Part shown: positions 1 through 7,590 of the stretch, one piece after another
Layout: every line of letters starts with the position of its first letter
Position numbering within the stretch: the first letter of the stretch is position 1
NCBI GenBank assembly: GCA_002713555.1
Contig: PATG01000075.1
Span: 3,106 to 12,284 of the forward strand
Reading direction: 5' to 3'
DNA: 9,179 bases
DNA from: Planctomycetaceae bacterium
Lineage (GTDB): Bacteria; Planctomycetota; Planctomycetia; Pirellulales; Lacipirellulaceae
Position numbers and translations under genes: made by a program
The notes under the pieces: generated by a model
What the model was told of the DNA's origin: nothing
Databases searched by the model: none
What the model saw: only the letters and a program-made list of their open reading frames with translations

Positions 1-247
1 GAGTATAAAAAATCTGAACTGGAGGTGTAACACTAGCTACAGCATGTAGACCTAAGAGGCAGATTTGGGATAAATAATGGTGCTACAGGATAAAGTTTGA
101 CTCACACTTTGTGGTGTTCGAGTGGCACTAGGAAAAAAGAGATTTCTGCGTACTGCCAACATTCTGCGCTATGCTATGATGAAAACGCCTGTCTTGTCGT
201 GGTTCGTTATGGTTGTGGCAACTGTGCTACTTTACTTCTCGCAGGCG
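1..247. other. Region downstream of the NRPS, no convincing gene
   Basis: All minus-strand starts examined here give short frames: the longest ATG frame is 36 codons (162 to 52) without a family resemblance, and the ATG at 45-43 is followed almost at once by a stop. On the plus strand a GGAGG at 21-25 is followed only by frames that stop at once. A faint sigma-70-like pair reads leftwards (GTTACA at 31-26, 18-base spacer, TATACT at 7-2) and could serve a gene beyond the left edge, but such a match is easily chance. No thioesterase or further NRPS module begins here. Confidence 0.5.
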
Positions 248-249
248 TT
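184..249 (-). terminator. Possible weak hairpin terminator at the NRPS stop codon
   Basis: An 8-base perfect inverted repeat pairs AACGCCTG (184-191) with CAGGCGTT (242-249). On the minus strand the first arm overlaps the TAA stop and the second arm runs into four T residues. The loop is about 50 bases, which is long for a Rho-independent terminator; a small GTTG-CCA-CAAC hairpin inside it could shorten the effective loop. The placement is right, but the structure is weak and could be chance. Confidence 0.25.
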
Positions 250-3200
250 AGTCAGGGGTCTTTTCTAGTGCAGGATTTTTTGAAGAAAGTAATTTCTGAA
301 GTCTTGTGTCAACTTCGGCATCACTGATTTGGTCTAAGGGCTGCTGTGTCCTAGGTACTTGTGGAATCGTTGTTGATGATTTCGTGCTAGATTGGAGTGA
401 CGTGATCATTTCGGCTTGCTCAGCAGGTGTCAGCGCGCCGAAAAGCCGTTCCATGGTGACTTCGACATGGCACGTCTCTCGGAGATGGCCCAGTAGCTGG
501 ATCGCCTGGAGAGAGTTGCCGCCTAGTTGGAAAAAGTTGTCGTGCATGCCGACTTGCTCAATGGCAAGCAATTGTTGCCACAGGTTAGTGATTGTCTTTT
601 CAAGCTCACTGGTCGGCGGCACGTAGTTGTTTTCTGCTGGGGTGTTTGGCGCGGGCAGTGCGTTGCGGTCAACTTTTCCGTTCGCTGATAAGGGCAAGTG
701 ATCCAAAACCTGAAACCGATTGGGGACCATGTATTTTGGCAACTGGTTTTGTAGGTAAGCTTGGAGCTGCTCCTGAAAAGAGAGGTTGTCGGGCTCTCTA
801 GCGGCCATCCAGCGGTCGGACCAAGCTGGGTCGATGCGCCCGCCTAGCATGCCATGCAGGCAATTATGCGACGGGTCAAGCTCTAAATGCTTGACAAGAG
901 TTTCAAACTCGCGGTCGTTGACTGGGCATAGGCCCAACTCGAGATCTGGAGCTTTCTGCATAAGCAGCTGTCCCATGTAGCCAGCTTCGAGCAAACAGAA
1001 GTCGCGTGCACGCTCTTCGTAAATCTGCTGAATTTCTTTGAAATCAGCAACAAAGAATAAGCCAAAAGCACTTTGCTGAAACGTTTTCTTGTTTGTGTCA
1101 TAAAATTGAGCTGATCCACTGTCGATCGAAGCGTCGATTGGTTGGAGTTGATGACCTTGCGAATCGTAGCAATACCAACCGCTCGGAATACCTTCGACTC
1201 GACCTTGCTTAACACTGATGTAGGTTTTCACAGGATAGAGACTACCCGCTGAGGGATAGCGATATTTACGAAGTTGTGCTGTAGAGTCGGGCTTGGCAGC
1301 GAGCGAAGCTAATAAAGATCCAAAAGACTCAGCCGGAATCGTGTCACTGAGAAACTGGCGATGACTTTGGCGGCGGAAAAAAGACTTTGTTTCATCGACT
1401 GGAGGCAGTGGTATACCGTCCAGCTGAGCTGGCGTTTGATTTTGCTTGTCAGACTTCAGTTGTAGTCGCCGAAGTAGGTGGTTTGGAGCTGCCGTTGACG
1501 ATTGATTGAGAACGACATAGGCAATCAGTTCAGGGGGCGATCCAAAAGTTGAGACCACAGCATGATCAATCGACGGGTGCTCGGTAATCGCCGCTTCAAT
1601 CTCACCCAGTTCGATTCGATAACCGTTTATCTTCACTTGCTGGTCTTCTCGGCCAAGAAATTCGATAACCGTTTGAGCATGAGACGGAATCTGTTGCGGT
1701 GGATCCTGCTTCTGGGTTGGCGGTTGGTGTGGTCGTAGACGTCCCCAGTCTCCGGTTCGATAGAGATACGGATGATCGTTATCAGAAAATGGGTTAGGAA
1801 GAAAATTTTCCGCGGTGAGCGTCGGTCGGTTCCAATAGCCTTGAGCGACACCTTGGCCACCAACATAAAGTTCACCTGGTACCCAAGGTGGCCTCGGATC
1901 AAGGTTCTCGTCCAAGATATACCAGGTCTGATTGGTAAGCGAACTACCATAGGGAATACTTGGCCAGTCTGGATCGATGATGTCGATTGTGTGCGCGATC
2001 GACCAAATGGATGCTTCAGTAGCACCTCCCAGGCTGATCGTAGTTGCCTCTGGTAAATGACGCTTGATGTCGGTTGGGAGTGTGGGCGGAATCCAATCGC
2101 CACTCAGTAAAATTGTGCGCAAGGGAGGAGAGTGTTGTTTGGTGGTTGGCTTCTGCAATGTGTCTACAAACAATTGCATCAATGCCGGCACCGAATTCCA
2201 GATAGTCACTTGGTGACGAGCCACTTGTTTTAGCCAGTACTGAGGATCTTCGACCTTCGTCGAGTCATCGCCGATGACGATTGCTGCCCCTGCTGCTAAA
2301 GTTCCAAAGAGGTCGTAGACCGACAGGTCAAAGCTTAGCGAAGAGAGGGCGAACACACGGTCAGTAGGCTGAAGTTGGATTCTCTCGTTGATATCGAGGA
2401 TCGTGTTGGCTGCACCACGGTGATCGATCATGACTCCCTTGGGGCGGCCGGTTGATCCTGAAGTGAAGATCACGTAGGCCAAGTCGGTCGCTTGTTGTTG
2501 TGGCTCGGGCAAATGCAATGGTTGCTGCTGAGTAGCGGAAGATTCGATGCGCATTTGAATTGTTACATCAGGCCAATCAGCGGGGCTTTGAGCAGTGGTC
2601 AGTACGAGCCGCGAATAGGTGTCTTGCAGCATTTGATGTCGTCTACTTTGCGGTAGTTTGGCATCAATGGGAACGTAGGCACCTCCAGCTACCTGAATCG
2701 CCAAACAAGCAACCACTTGTTGCCAGCCTTTTGGCATGCAAACGGCGACGAATTCATTTGGCTTTACGTTGTGTTTGGATAAGCGATCGGCAAGTTGAAC
2801 GGTCGCACTTGCAAGCTCACCATACGATAAGGTGAACTCATCGGTAATGACTGCCGGTGATGACGGTTGCTTGAGAGCTTGCTCGAAGAAAGGTTGATAA
2901 AGCAGACGGCCCTCTGCTGGCAGTAACGACAGATTGTTTGCCGGAGTCTGTTGTTGGCAGCTGCCAGGTTGCTCTGCGATAGTTGCTTGCTGAATCAACT
3001 GCGGCCTTTGCGTCCAGCGGAGCGCATTGTCCGCCAACTCGGAGAGGAATTTGCTGTACGTGCTGAACATTTCGTCGAGCACACCTGGAGGAAAAAGCTC
3101 GTCGATTGAGTCCCAGTTGAGAATCAGCTCGCCGTCGATTTCAGAAACCTGATGGTCCAGGTAAACTTGAGAGGTTTGGCTTAAAGCGTAAGTGACACTT

Positions 3201-6200
3201 GCCTGCTTGTCTTTTGCGGCAGAAGAGGCAACGATCTTGCCAAGTGTGCTTGTAAACACAACCGGCATGATTGCGTCGGTGCCTAGTTGGCGCCGACGAG
3301 CAAGTTCACGAATCACTCGTACGCCACTCACGGCTCGTTGCTCCAGCACTTCCCAAAGATTCGCTTGTAGTCGGCGTGCGCGATCGGCAAAAGACAGACC
3401 GTTACATTGATTGACTTCTAGTAGTAGCGACGACGTAAAATCGCCAACCAATTGATCGATCTCAGGATGAATCGGCGGACGATTGAACAGCGTCAGGTTG
3501 AGCGTGAAGTGGCGCCGGCGGCTCCATGTGCCTAAGACTTCTGTAAATGCCGCCAAAACGATCCCTGAAGCAGTGAGCCCCAGACGCTGGGCATGGCGCT
3601 TGATTGCATTCCACTGTTGGATCGGGAGCCGATGAGAACGGCGTACAAATTGGGGCGAGTTAAGTTCTGTAGTGCTTTTGATAAGAGGCAATTCAGGAGC
3701 AGGCGGTAGAGTAGCAGCCCGCTGCTGCCAGTAATCCCAAGCTTCACGATAACGTGGACTACTGACAAAAGTTCGCTCTGCAAGCACATAGTCGCGGAAC
3801 GAAAGCTCTAGTGGCGGCAGTGTCACACCGCGTAGCAGCTGAGCCATCTCTCGGCCAAGAATCTGCAAGCTCCAGGCGTCGCCCAGCAGAACATCGAAGC
3901 TAACAAAATAGATCGTACGGTCATTATCTAGCGACAAAGCTTCGACATGGAACAAAGGCCAGCTTTCGGGACTAAGCACCTGATGTGACAACTCTTTTCG
4001 ACGTGACTCGCGGTACGCATCCACATCATCGAGTTGTTTGGATTCTTGCAGAGCAATTTCGTATTCCGGCACTTGCTCCAGACAGCGCTGAAGACCGTTG
4101 CTATTGACCACGACTCGCAGCATGTCGTGCCGCTTGATCAACTGATTGAAGGCGGCTTGAATGGCTGCATGCGAGAGGCCTGAGGTTTCAATTTCTCGAT
4201 AGCCGTGAGTCGCGATGTTTCCTAGCTCAAAGGCACCGCTGCGTCCCAGCCAGAATGCCTGTTGTAGATCGGTCAGCGTGAACGGCTCGTGGCGATTGTT
4301 TGGGTCACTCCTTAAATCGAAGAGAGCTGCTGGGTGCGTCTGAGCCAGTGTGTTTGGCGAGTCGGTTTGCTCATCAATATAGGTGGCCAATTGAGCAACC
4401 GTTGGCATTTCGAAAAGTTTGCGCAGTGGAAACTCGATACCAAACTGCCCTTGCATCTGTGTCACCAGTTGAATCGCAAGCAGCGAATGGCCTCCCAGTT
4501 CAAAAAAATTATCGTGGATACCTACTTTCGTTTGCTTGAGTAGCTCTTGCCATAATTTGGCAAGTGTTTGTTCGATTTCACTCGTAGGAGCCACATAAGT
4601 CGCAGTGACCTGCAAGCCTTGAGGCTGAGGAAGCTGGCGACGGTCAACCTTGCCGTTAGGAAGCCGAGGGATTTGCGGCAGCAATTGCCATAGTGTTGGG
4701 ACCATGGCCGAAGGGAGTTGCTCGGCAAGATACTGGCGAAGCGCCGAGGTGAGCTGGGCTTCGTTTTGCCTCTCGTGCACAGCAACTTTTTGATCGGGTG
4801 TTGTTGCGCTGACCAGATATGCTAATAAGACTTTTTCTTTTTCATCGCCCATCTTTTCAGTATCATGTGCCACAACAACCGCATCTTCTACTTCGGGATG
4901 TGCTCGCAGCAAGCTTTCGACTTCGCCGGCTTCAATGCGAAATCCTCGGATCTTAAATTGATCATCCAGGCGACTGAGGAATTCGAGGTTGCCATCTTCG
5001 CGCAGCCGCACTCGGTCACCAGTGCGATAAAGTGTTGGTGGGTTATTGCTAATTGGATTTGGAATAAAACACTGATCGGTGAGCTTTGGCCGATCGAGAT
5101 AACCACGGGCGAGTCCCGCTCCGCCTAGATACAGCTCACCGGCGACTCCGATAGGCTGGAGACGCAGCTGGGAATCCAACACGTAAGCATGGGTATTCGC
5201 GATCGGCTTGCCAATATGAACTTTGTCTGCTGCCGGATCAAAACATCTCGCGTCAAGTGCCGCACAGGTAGAATACGTTGTGTCTTCGGAAGGTCCGTAT
5301 AGATTGTAGATATGCTCAATCTTCCGAGCTTGTAGTGTAGCCACCAGATCATGCGGTAGAGCTTCGCCAGCAAGATTCACGGTCTGCACCGATTCGGGAA
5401 GTTCGCCGCCAGCGAGTAATTGTCGCAAGAGACTTGGTACGGTATTGATGAGCGTGACTTGGTGGCGAGCTGGCAAGTTGTGCAGCTCGAAGAGATTTTC
5501 GGCCACAATAACCGAGCCTCCCCACGCTAGCGGCACGAAGATCTCGAAGACAGAAAGGTCGAAGCAGATCGACGTTGATGCCAAGACCCCGGCCAACTGC
5601 TCTTGAGAATACTGGTCGCGCGCCCAATTCAGGAGAGCAACGACACTACGATGTTCGATGGCTACTCCTTTGGGGCGGCCTGTGGACCCCGAAGTGTAGA
5701 GAATGTAGGCCAAAGAATCGTGCGAGGGTTTGGGCGTAGTGCGGGTAGCATCATCGCTTTTACCGTCGCTTAATATCTGAATCCCCGTGTCATCGCAAAG
5801 CACTCGACAGCGGGAATCTTCTAAAATGTAACGCTTGCGCTCCTCTGGATATTCGGGATCAATGGCCACATAAGCGCCCCCAGCCTTGAGGATTCCCAAC
5901 ATGCTAGCGACCATTTTGGCAGACTTGCGTATCGAAACGGCAACACGCTGCTGGTGGCCAATGCCTATATCACGTAGGCGGCAACAAACGTCGTCGGCGA
6001 TTTTCTTCAGATCACCATAGGTGACATGCTTATCACCTTCAATGACAGCTACATTATTGGGCTGACGATGAACTTGCTGTTCGAAGAGTTCATAGAGAGT
6101 GCCAGTTGCGCCAGGGCTAACCGGACCTTGACTCAACTTGATGAGTTCTGCTCTCTCTGGCGCGCTGATGATCTGGCATTGCGAGATGGGGTGGCTTGGG

Positions 6201-7579
6201 TTCGCTAAAATTTCCCCTAACAGATTTTCATAATGCTTGGCCATTTGAGCGATGGTCTGCCGGTCGAACAGCCCACTGCTGAACTCGATTTGTCCGTCAA
6301 TGCCGCGCTCGCTTTCTTGCAAATTGAATCGAAGGGCGTACTTGGTTTGCAAATCTTCAACGGGAATACGCTGCAGGGCCAAACCGGCCAGTTGCTGGCG
6401 CTCGATGGGCACTTGTTGGAGATCAAATTTGACCTGAAACAGTGGAGTCAGTTGGTCTAGGTCACGCTCTGGATTGAGCGTCTCAACTAGATTTTCAAAG
6501 GGAAGGTCTTTGTGCGTAAGTCCCTCCGAAACAGTTTGGTGAACTCGGCCCGCCAATTCCCCGAAGGTGGGATTTCCGGAAAGATCGGTTCTCAGCACGA
6601 GTGTGTTCACAAGCAGTCCGATAAGGCCTGCGGTTTCAGTGCGATCGCGATTAGCCACTTCACTTCCAACGACGATATCACTGGTTCCACTGTAGCGATG
6701 CAAAAAAAGCTTGAAGGCCGCTAGTAGTACAGTGAAGAGGCTGACTTGGTGGTCATGGGCCAGCTTTTTGAGCTGACTGGAGGTAACGGGACCCAAAGAA
6801 ATTGGGAAATGTTCGCTGGACTGATTTTCAAGGTGGGAACCCGCTATCGGCAGTTCGGTTTCTGGTAACGGCCCAGCAAGTTTCGTCTTCCAATAGTCGA
6901 GTAATTCCTTGAGTCGTGGCCCTTGGAGCTGCTGACGTTGCCAATGCGCCCAGTCGGTATATTGGATGGGGAGCTGCGGCAACTGTTGTTCGCTGTAATA
7001 ACTTGCCAGTTCGCGTAAGAAAACCATCACCGACCAACGGTCGCAAACGATATGATGCGTGATAAGTGCGAGGATGTGGTCTTCGTCAGACAGTTTGAGC
7101 AATTCGATCCGTAGAGGAGGCTTGGTAAGGTCAAAGGGCTGGGCGGAGAGCTGCTTAATCCGTTGTTTCACAGTCCTATCGGAATCTGCGCCAGTGGAAA
7201 TATCGACCGTAGGCACCTCGAGTCGCTGATGCGGGTGGACTTTTTGAAATGCCTGGCCGCCGGTGTCTTTAAGGAAACTGGTGCGTAGCGATTCGTGTCG
7301 TTCAGTAATTTTGTTTAGCGCATCGACAAGCAAAGTTGTATCGAGTAGTCCCGTCAAACGAAGTGCAGCACAAATGTTATAAGCGGTATTCTGCGGGTCA
7401 AATTGCTGAATAAACCACAATCGTTGCTGGGCGTGAGATAGAACGCTGGGCTCGCCTGATTGTCGCCTCTCGATTCGGCCAGAGTTGGGGAGTGGCAGAC
7501 CTTGTTCTACAAGTCGTTGCTCCAAGAGAGCCCGCTTTTCCGGCGTTAGTTTGGCAATTTGTTCGTGGAGGTCTTTCAT
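248..7579 (-). CDS. Bimodular NRPS, C-A(Ala?)-PCP-Cy-A(Cys)-Ox-PCP, predicted thiazole-forming
   Basis: Non-ribosomal peptide synthetase of 2443 residues, cytoplasmic, that extends a chain received from the upstream PKS by two amino acids and converts the second (Cys) to a thiazole. Domain order by residue: N-terminal helix-like leader 1-30, condensation 44-470, adenylation A1 493-985, carrier 996-1066 (Ser1032), heterocyclization 1098-1520, adenylation A2 1561-2310 with an oxidase inserted at about 2053-2252, carrier 2320-2390 (Ser2356), then a 53-residue tail. The layout of the second module matches EpoB of epothilone and MtaD-type modules of myxothiazol synthesis. The ATG start is the earliest possible: an in-frame TAG lies two codons upstream (7583-7585). 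There is no epimerase, methyltransferase, thioesterase or terminal reductase, so the product stays on PCP2 for another protein. The frame is intact throughout. Domain identities are seen in the sequence; the Ala call and the final chemistry are inferred. Confidence 0.97.
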   Translation of the reverse strand: MKDLHEQIAKLTPEKRALLEQRLVEQGLPLPNSGRIERRQSGEPSVLSHAQQRLWFIQQFDPQNTAYNICAALRLTGLLDTTLLVDALNKITERHESLRTSFLKDTGGQAFQKVHPHQRLEVPTVDISTGADSDRTVKQRIKQLSAQPFDLTKPPLRIELLKLSDEDHILALITHHIVCDRWSVMVFLRELASYYSEQQLPQLPIQYTDWAHWQRQQLQGPRLKELLDYWKTKLAGPLPETELPIAGSHLENQSSEHFPISLGPVTSSQLKKLAHDHQVSLFTVLLAAFKLFLHRYSGTSDIVVGSEVANRDRTETAGLIGLLVNTLVLRTDLSGNPTFGELAGRVHQTVSEGLTHKDLPFENLVETLNPERDLDQLTPLFQVKFDLQQVPIERQQLAGLALQRIPVEDLQTKYALRFNLQESERGIDGQIEFSSGLFDRQTIAQMAKHYENLLGEILANPSHPISQCQIISAPERAELIKLSQGPVSPGATGTLYELFEQQVHRQPNNVAVIEGDKHVTYGDLKKIADDVCCRLRDIGIGHQQRVAVSIRKSAKMVASMLGILKAGGAYVAIDPEYPEERKRYILEDSRCRVLCDDTGIQILSDGKSDDATRTTPKPSHDSLAYILYTSGSTGRPKGVAIEHRSVVALLNWARDQYSQEQLAGVLASTSICFDLSVFEIFVPLAWGGSVIVAENLFELHNLPARHQVTLINTVPSLLRQLLAGGELPESVQTVNLAGEALPHDLVATLQARKIEHIYNLYGPSEDTTYSTCAALDARCFDPAADKVHIGKPIANTHAYVLDSQLRLQPIGVAGELYLGGAGLARGYLDRPKLTDQCFIPNPISNNPPTLYRTGDRVRLREDGNLEFLSRLDDQFKIRGFRIEAGEVESLLRAHPEVEDAVVVAHDTEKMGDEKEKVLLAYLVSATTPDQKVAVHERQNEAQLTSALRQYLAEQLPSAMVPTLWQLLPQIPRLPNGKVDRRQLPQPQGLQVTATYVAPTSEIEQTLAKLWQELLKQTKVGIHDNFFELGGHSLLAIQLVTQMQGQFGIEFPLRKLFEMPTVAQLATYIDEQTDSPNTLAQTHPAALFDLRSDPNNRHEPFTLTDLQQAFWLGRSGAFELGNIATHGYREIETSGLSHAAIQAAFNQLIKRHDMLRVVVNSNGLQRCLEQVPEYEIALQESKQLDDVDAYRESRRKELSHQVLSPESWPLFHVEALSLDNDRTIYFVSFDVLLGDAWSLQILGREMAQLLRGVTLPPLELSFRDYVLAERTFVSSPRYREAWDYWQQRAATLPPAPELPLIKSTTELNSPQFVRRSHRLPIQQWNAIKRHAQRLGLTASGIVLAAFTEVLGTWSRRRHFTLNLTLFNRPPIHPEIDQLVGDFTSSLLLEVNQCNGLSFADRARRLQANLWEVLEQRAVSGVRVIRELARRRQLGTDAIMPVVFTSTLGKIVASSAAKDKQASVTYALSQTSQVYLDHQVSEIDGELILNWDSIDELFPPGVLDEMFSTYSKFLSELADNALRWTQRPQLIQQATIAEQPGSCQQQTPANNLSLLPAEGRLLYQPFFEQALKQPSSPAVITDEFTLSYGELASATVQLADRLSKHNVKPNEFVAVCMPKGWQQVVACLAIQVAGGAYVPIDAKLPQSRRHQMLQDTYSRLVLTTAQSPADWPDVTIQMRIESSATQQQPLHLPEPQQQATDLAYVIFTSGSTGRPKGVMIDHRGAANTILDINERIQLQPTDRVFALSSLSFDLSVYDLFGTLAAGAAIVIGDDSTKVEDPQYWLKQVARHQVTIWNSVPALMQLFVDTLQKPTTKQHSPPLRTILLSGDWIPPTLPTDIKRHLPEATTISLGGATEASIWSIAHTIDIIDPDWPSIPYGSSLTNQTWYILDENLDPRPPWVPGELYVGGQGVAQGYWNRPTLTAENFLPNPFSDNDHPYLYRTGDWGRLRPHQPPTQKQDPPQQIPSHAQTVIEFLGREDQQVKINGYRIELGEIEAAITEHPSIDHAVVSTFGSPPELIAYVVLNQSSTAAPNHLLRRLQLKSDKQNQTPAQLDGIPLPPVDETKSFFRRQSHRQFLSDTIPAESFGSLLASLAAKPDSTAQLRKYRYPSAGSLYPVKTYISVKQGRVEGIPSGWYCYDSQGHQLQPIDASIDSGSAQFYDTNKKTFQQSAFGLFFVADFKEIQQIYEERARDFCLLEAGYMGQLLMQKAPDLELGLCPVNDREFETLVKHLELDPSHNCLHGMLGGRIDPAWSDRWMAAREPDNLSFQEQLQAYLQNQLPKYMVPNRFQVLDHLPLSANGKVDRNALPAPNTPAENNYVPPTSELEKTITNLWQQLLAIEQVGMHDNFFQLGGNSLQAIQLLGHLRETCHVEVTMERLFGALTPAEQAEMITSLQSSTKSSTTIPQVPRTQQPLDQISDAEVDTRLQKLLSSKNPALEKTPD
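410..622 (-). other. Peptidyl carrier PCP2
   Basis: Terminal carrier of the protein. The phosphopantetheine serine is Ser2356 (codon 512-514) in DNFFQLGGNSLQAIQ; Asn replaces the usual His before the serine, a common variant. It should hold the thiazole-terminated chain. Only a linker and a short tail follow, so transfer or release must be done by a separate protein. Confidence 0.95.
650..2899 (-). other. Adenylation domain A2 (cysteine), split by an oxidase insertion
   Basis: Activates cysteine for PCP2. The core FTSGSTGRPKG is at residues 1705-1715, YRTGD at 1940-1944, and the catalytic lysine in NGKVDR is Lys2302. Specificity residues Asp1751, Leu1752, Tyr1755, Asn1795, Leu1824, Ser1826, Leu1850, Ile1858, Trp1859 and Lys2302 read DLYNLSLIWK, a standard cysteine code. 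The A5 region reads SLGGATE instead of NxYGPTE, which is usual for Cys domains of heterocyclizing modules. Between motif A8 (NGYRIELGEIE, 1985-1995) and A9 (LPKYMVP, 2280-2286) about 280 residues are present, containing the oxidase. A Gln/Pro-rich stretch at about 1949-1970 also interrupts the segment between A7 and A8. Confidence 0.94.
824..1423 (-). other. Thiazoline oxidase (Ox) domain, FMN nitroreductase-like, embedded in A2
   Basis: Predicted to oxidize the carrier-bound thiazoline to thiazole using FMN. Visible family signatures are the R-x-S-H-R-x-F stretch at residues 2070-2076, RYPSAGSLYPV at 2107-2117 (flavin-binding region of the SagB/EpoB-Ox family), LLEAGYMGQLLM at 2196-2207, and GLCPVND at 2216-2222. 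The domain lies between adenylation motifs A8 and A9, the same position as in EpoB, rather than after the carrier. About 200 residues is normal for the family. Family membership is clear; the product follows from the Cy and Cys context. Confidence 0.93.
3020..4288 (-). other. Heterocyclization (Cy) domain
   Basis: Condenses the upstream chain with Cys and closes the thiazoline ring. It is a Cy rather than a C domain because HHxxxDG is replaced by DxxxxDxxS: Asp1229, Asp1234 and Ser1237 in FDVLLGDAWS. Further Cy motifs are present: FTLTDLQQAFWLGR at 1100-1113, RHDMLR at 1150-1155, LPPAPELPL at 1291-1299, TASGIVLAAFTEVL at 1336-1349, LTLFNRPPIHP at 1362-1372 with VGDFTS at 1378-1383, and VVFTSTLG at 1440-1447 followed by SQTSQVYLDHQ. 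All signature residues are intact, so the domain is expected to be active. Confidence 0.95.
4382..4594 (-). other. Peptidyl carrier PCP1
   Basis: Thiolation domain of module 1. The phosphopantetheine serine is Ser1032 (codon 4484-4486) in DNFFELGGHSLLAIQ, a textbook match. It carries the residue loaded by A1 and then the elongated acyl-aminoacyl chain, which is donated to the heterocyclization domain downstream. Confidence 0.96.
4625..6103 (-). other. Adenylation domain A1, predicted alanine (glycine possible)
   Basis: Activates an amino acid as aminoacyl-AMP and loads PCP1. The ATP-binding core YTSGSTGRPKG is at residues 628-638, with YRTGD at 851-855 and the catalytic lysine in NGKVDR (Lys977). 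Aligning by eye to GrsA gives specificity residues Asp674, Leu675, Phe678, Asn712, Asn735, Ala737, Leu760, Thr768, Tyr769 and Lys977, i.e. DLFNNALTYK. I recall this code as an alanine code (microcystin McyA type); closely similar codes have been linked to glycine. The adenylation function is certain; the substrate is a moderately confident inference. Confidence 0.85.
6170..7450 (-). other. Condensation (C) domain, module 1
   Basis: Forms the amide bond between the acyl chain on the upstream PKS carrier and the aminoacyl group on PCP1. Visible motifs: LSHAQQRLWF at residues 47-56 (C1), RHESLRTSF at 94-102 (C2), HHIVCDRWS at 175-183 (C3), RDR at 311-313 with GLLVNT at 321-326 (C5), and HKDLPFE at 356-362 (C6). 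The second active-site histidine (His176) and Asp180 are kept, but the glycine of HHxxxDG is Arg181. Overall it resembles LCL-type domains, as expected for a domain taking an acyl or L-configured donor. No dual condensation/epimerization signature was noticed. Confidence 0.93.
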
Positions 7580-7590
7580 GTTCTATCGAT
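7580..7590 (-). promoter_or_regulatory. PKS-NRPS intergenic junction without clear ribosome binding site
   Basis: The PKS stop codon (TAA, 7591-7593) and the NRPS ATG (7577-7579) are separated by 11 bases. Read on the minus strand the spacer is ATCGATAGAAC; it has no GGAGG-like element, and the only purine-rich run (GAAGAAAAA) lies within the end of the PKS gene, too far upstream for good spacing. Translation of the NRPS is therefore probably coupled to that of the PKS. The short gap leaves no room for a promoter of its own, which supports one transcript. Confidence 0.5.

Noticed and set aside
2..31. GTTACA - 18 bases - TATACT promoter-like pair on the minus strand
   Set aside because: The -35 match is only four of six, the element sits at the window edge, and no downstream gene is visible; not listed as a separate feature.
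52..162. A 36-codon minus-strand ATG frame just downstream of the NRPS
   Set aside because: Ser/Thr-rich, no ribosome binding site found, no similarity to any family I know; kept only as part of the non-coding stretch.
97..327. A 76-codon plus-strand frame overlapping the NRPS 3' end
   Set aside because: It starts with TTG without a ribosome binding site, runs antisense into the NRPS tail, and has no recognised motif.
1633..2103. A 156-codon frame on the minus strand in a different phase within A2
   Set aside because: It overlaps unambiguous adenylation motifs in the main frame and has no domain resemblance of its own.
6641..6648. GCGATCGC octamer (HIP1 palindrome) as a sign of a cyanobacterial host
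   Set aside because: Only one full octamer was noticed in about 9 kb, although CGATCG hexamers recur; HIP1-rich cyanobacteria would show many more.
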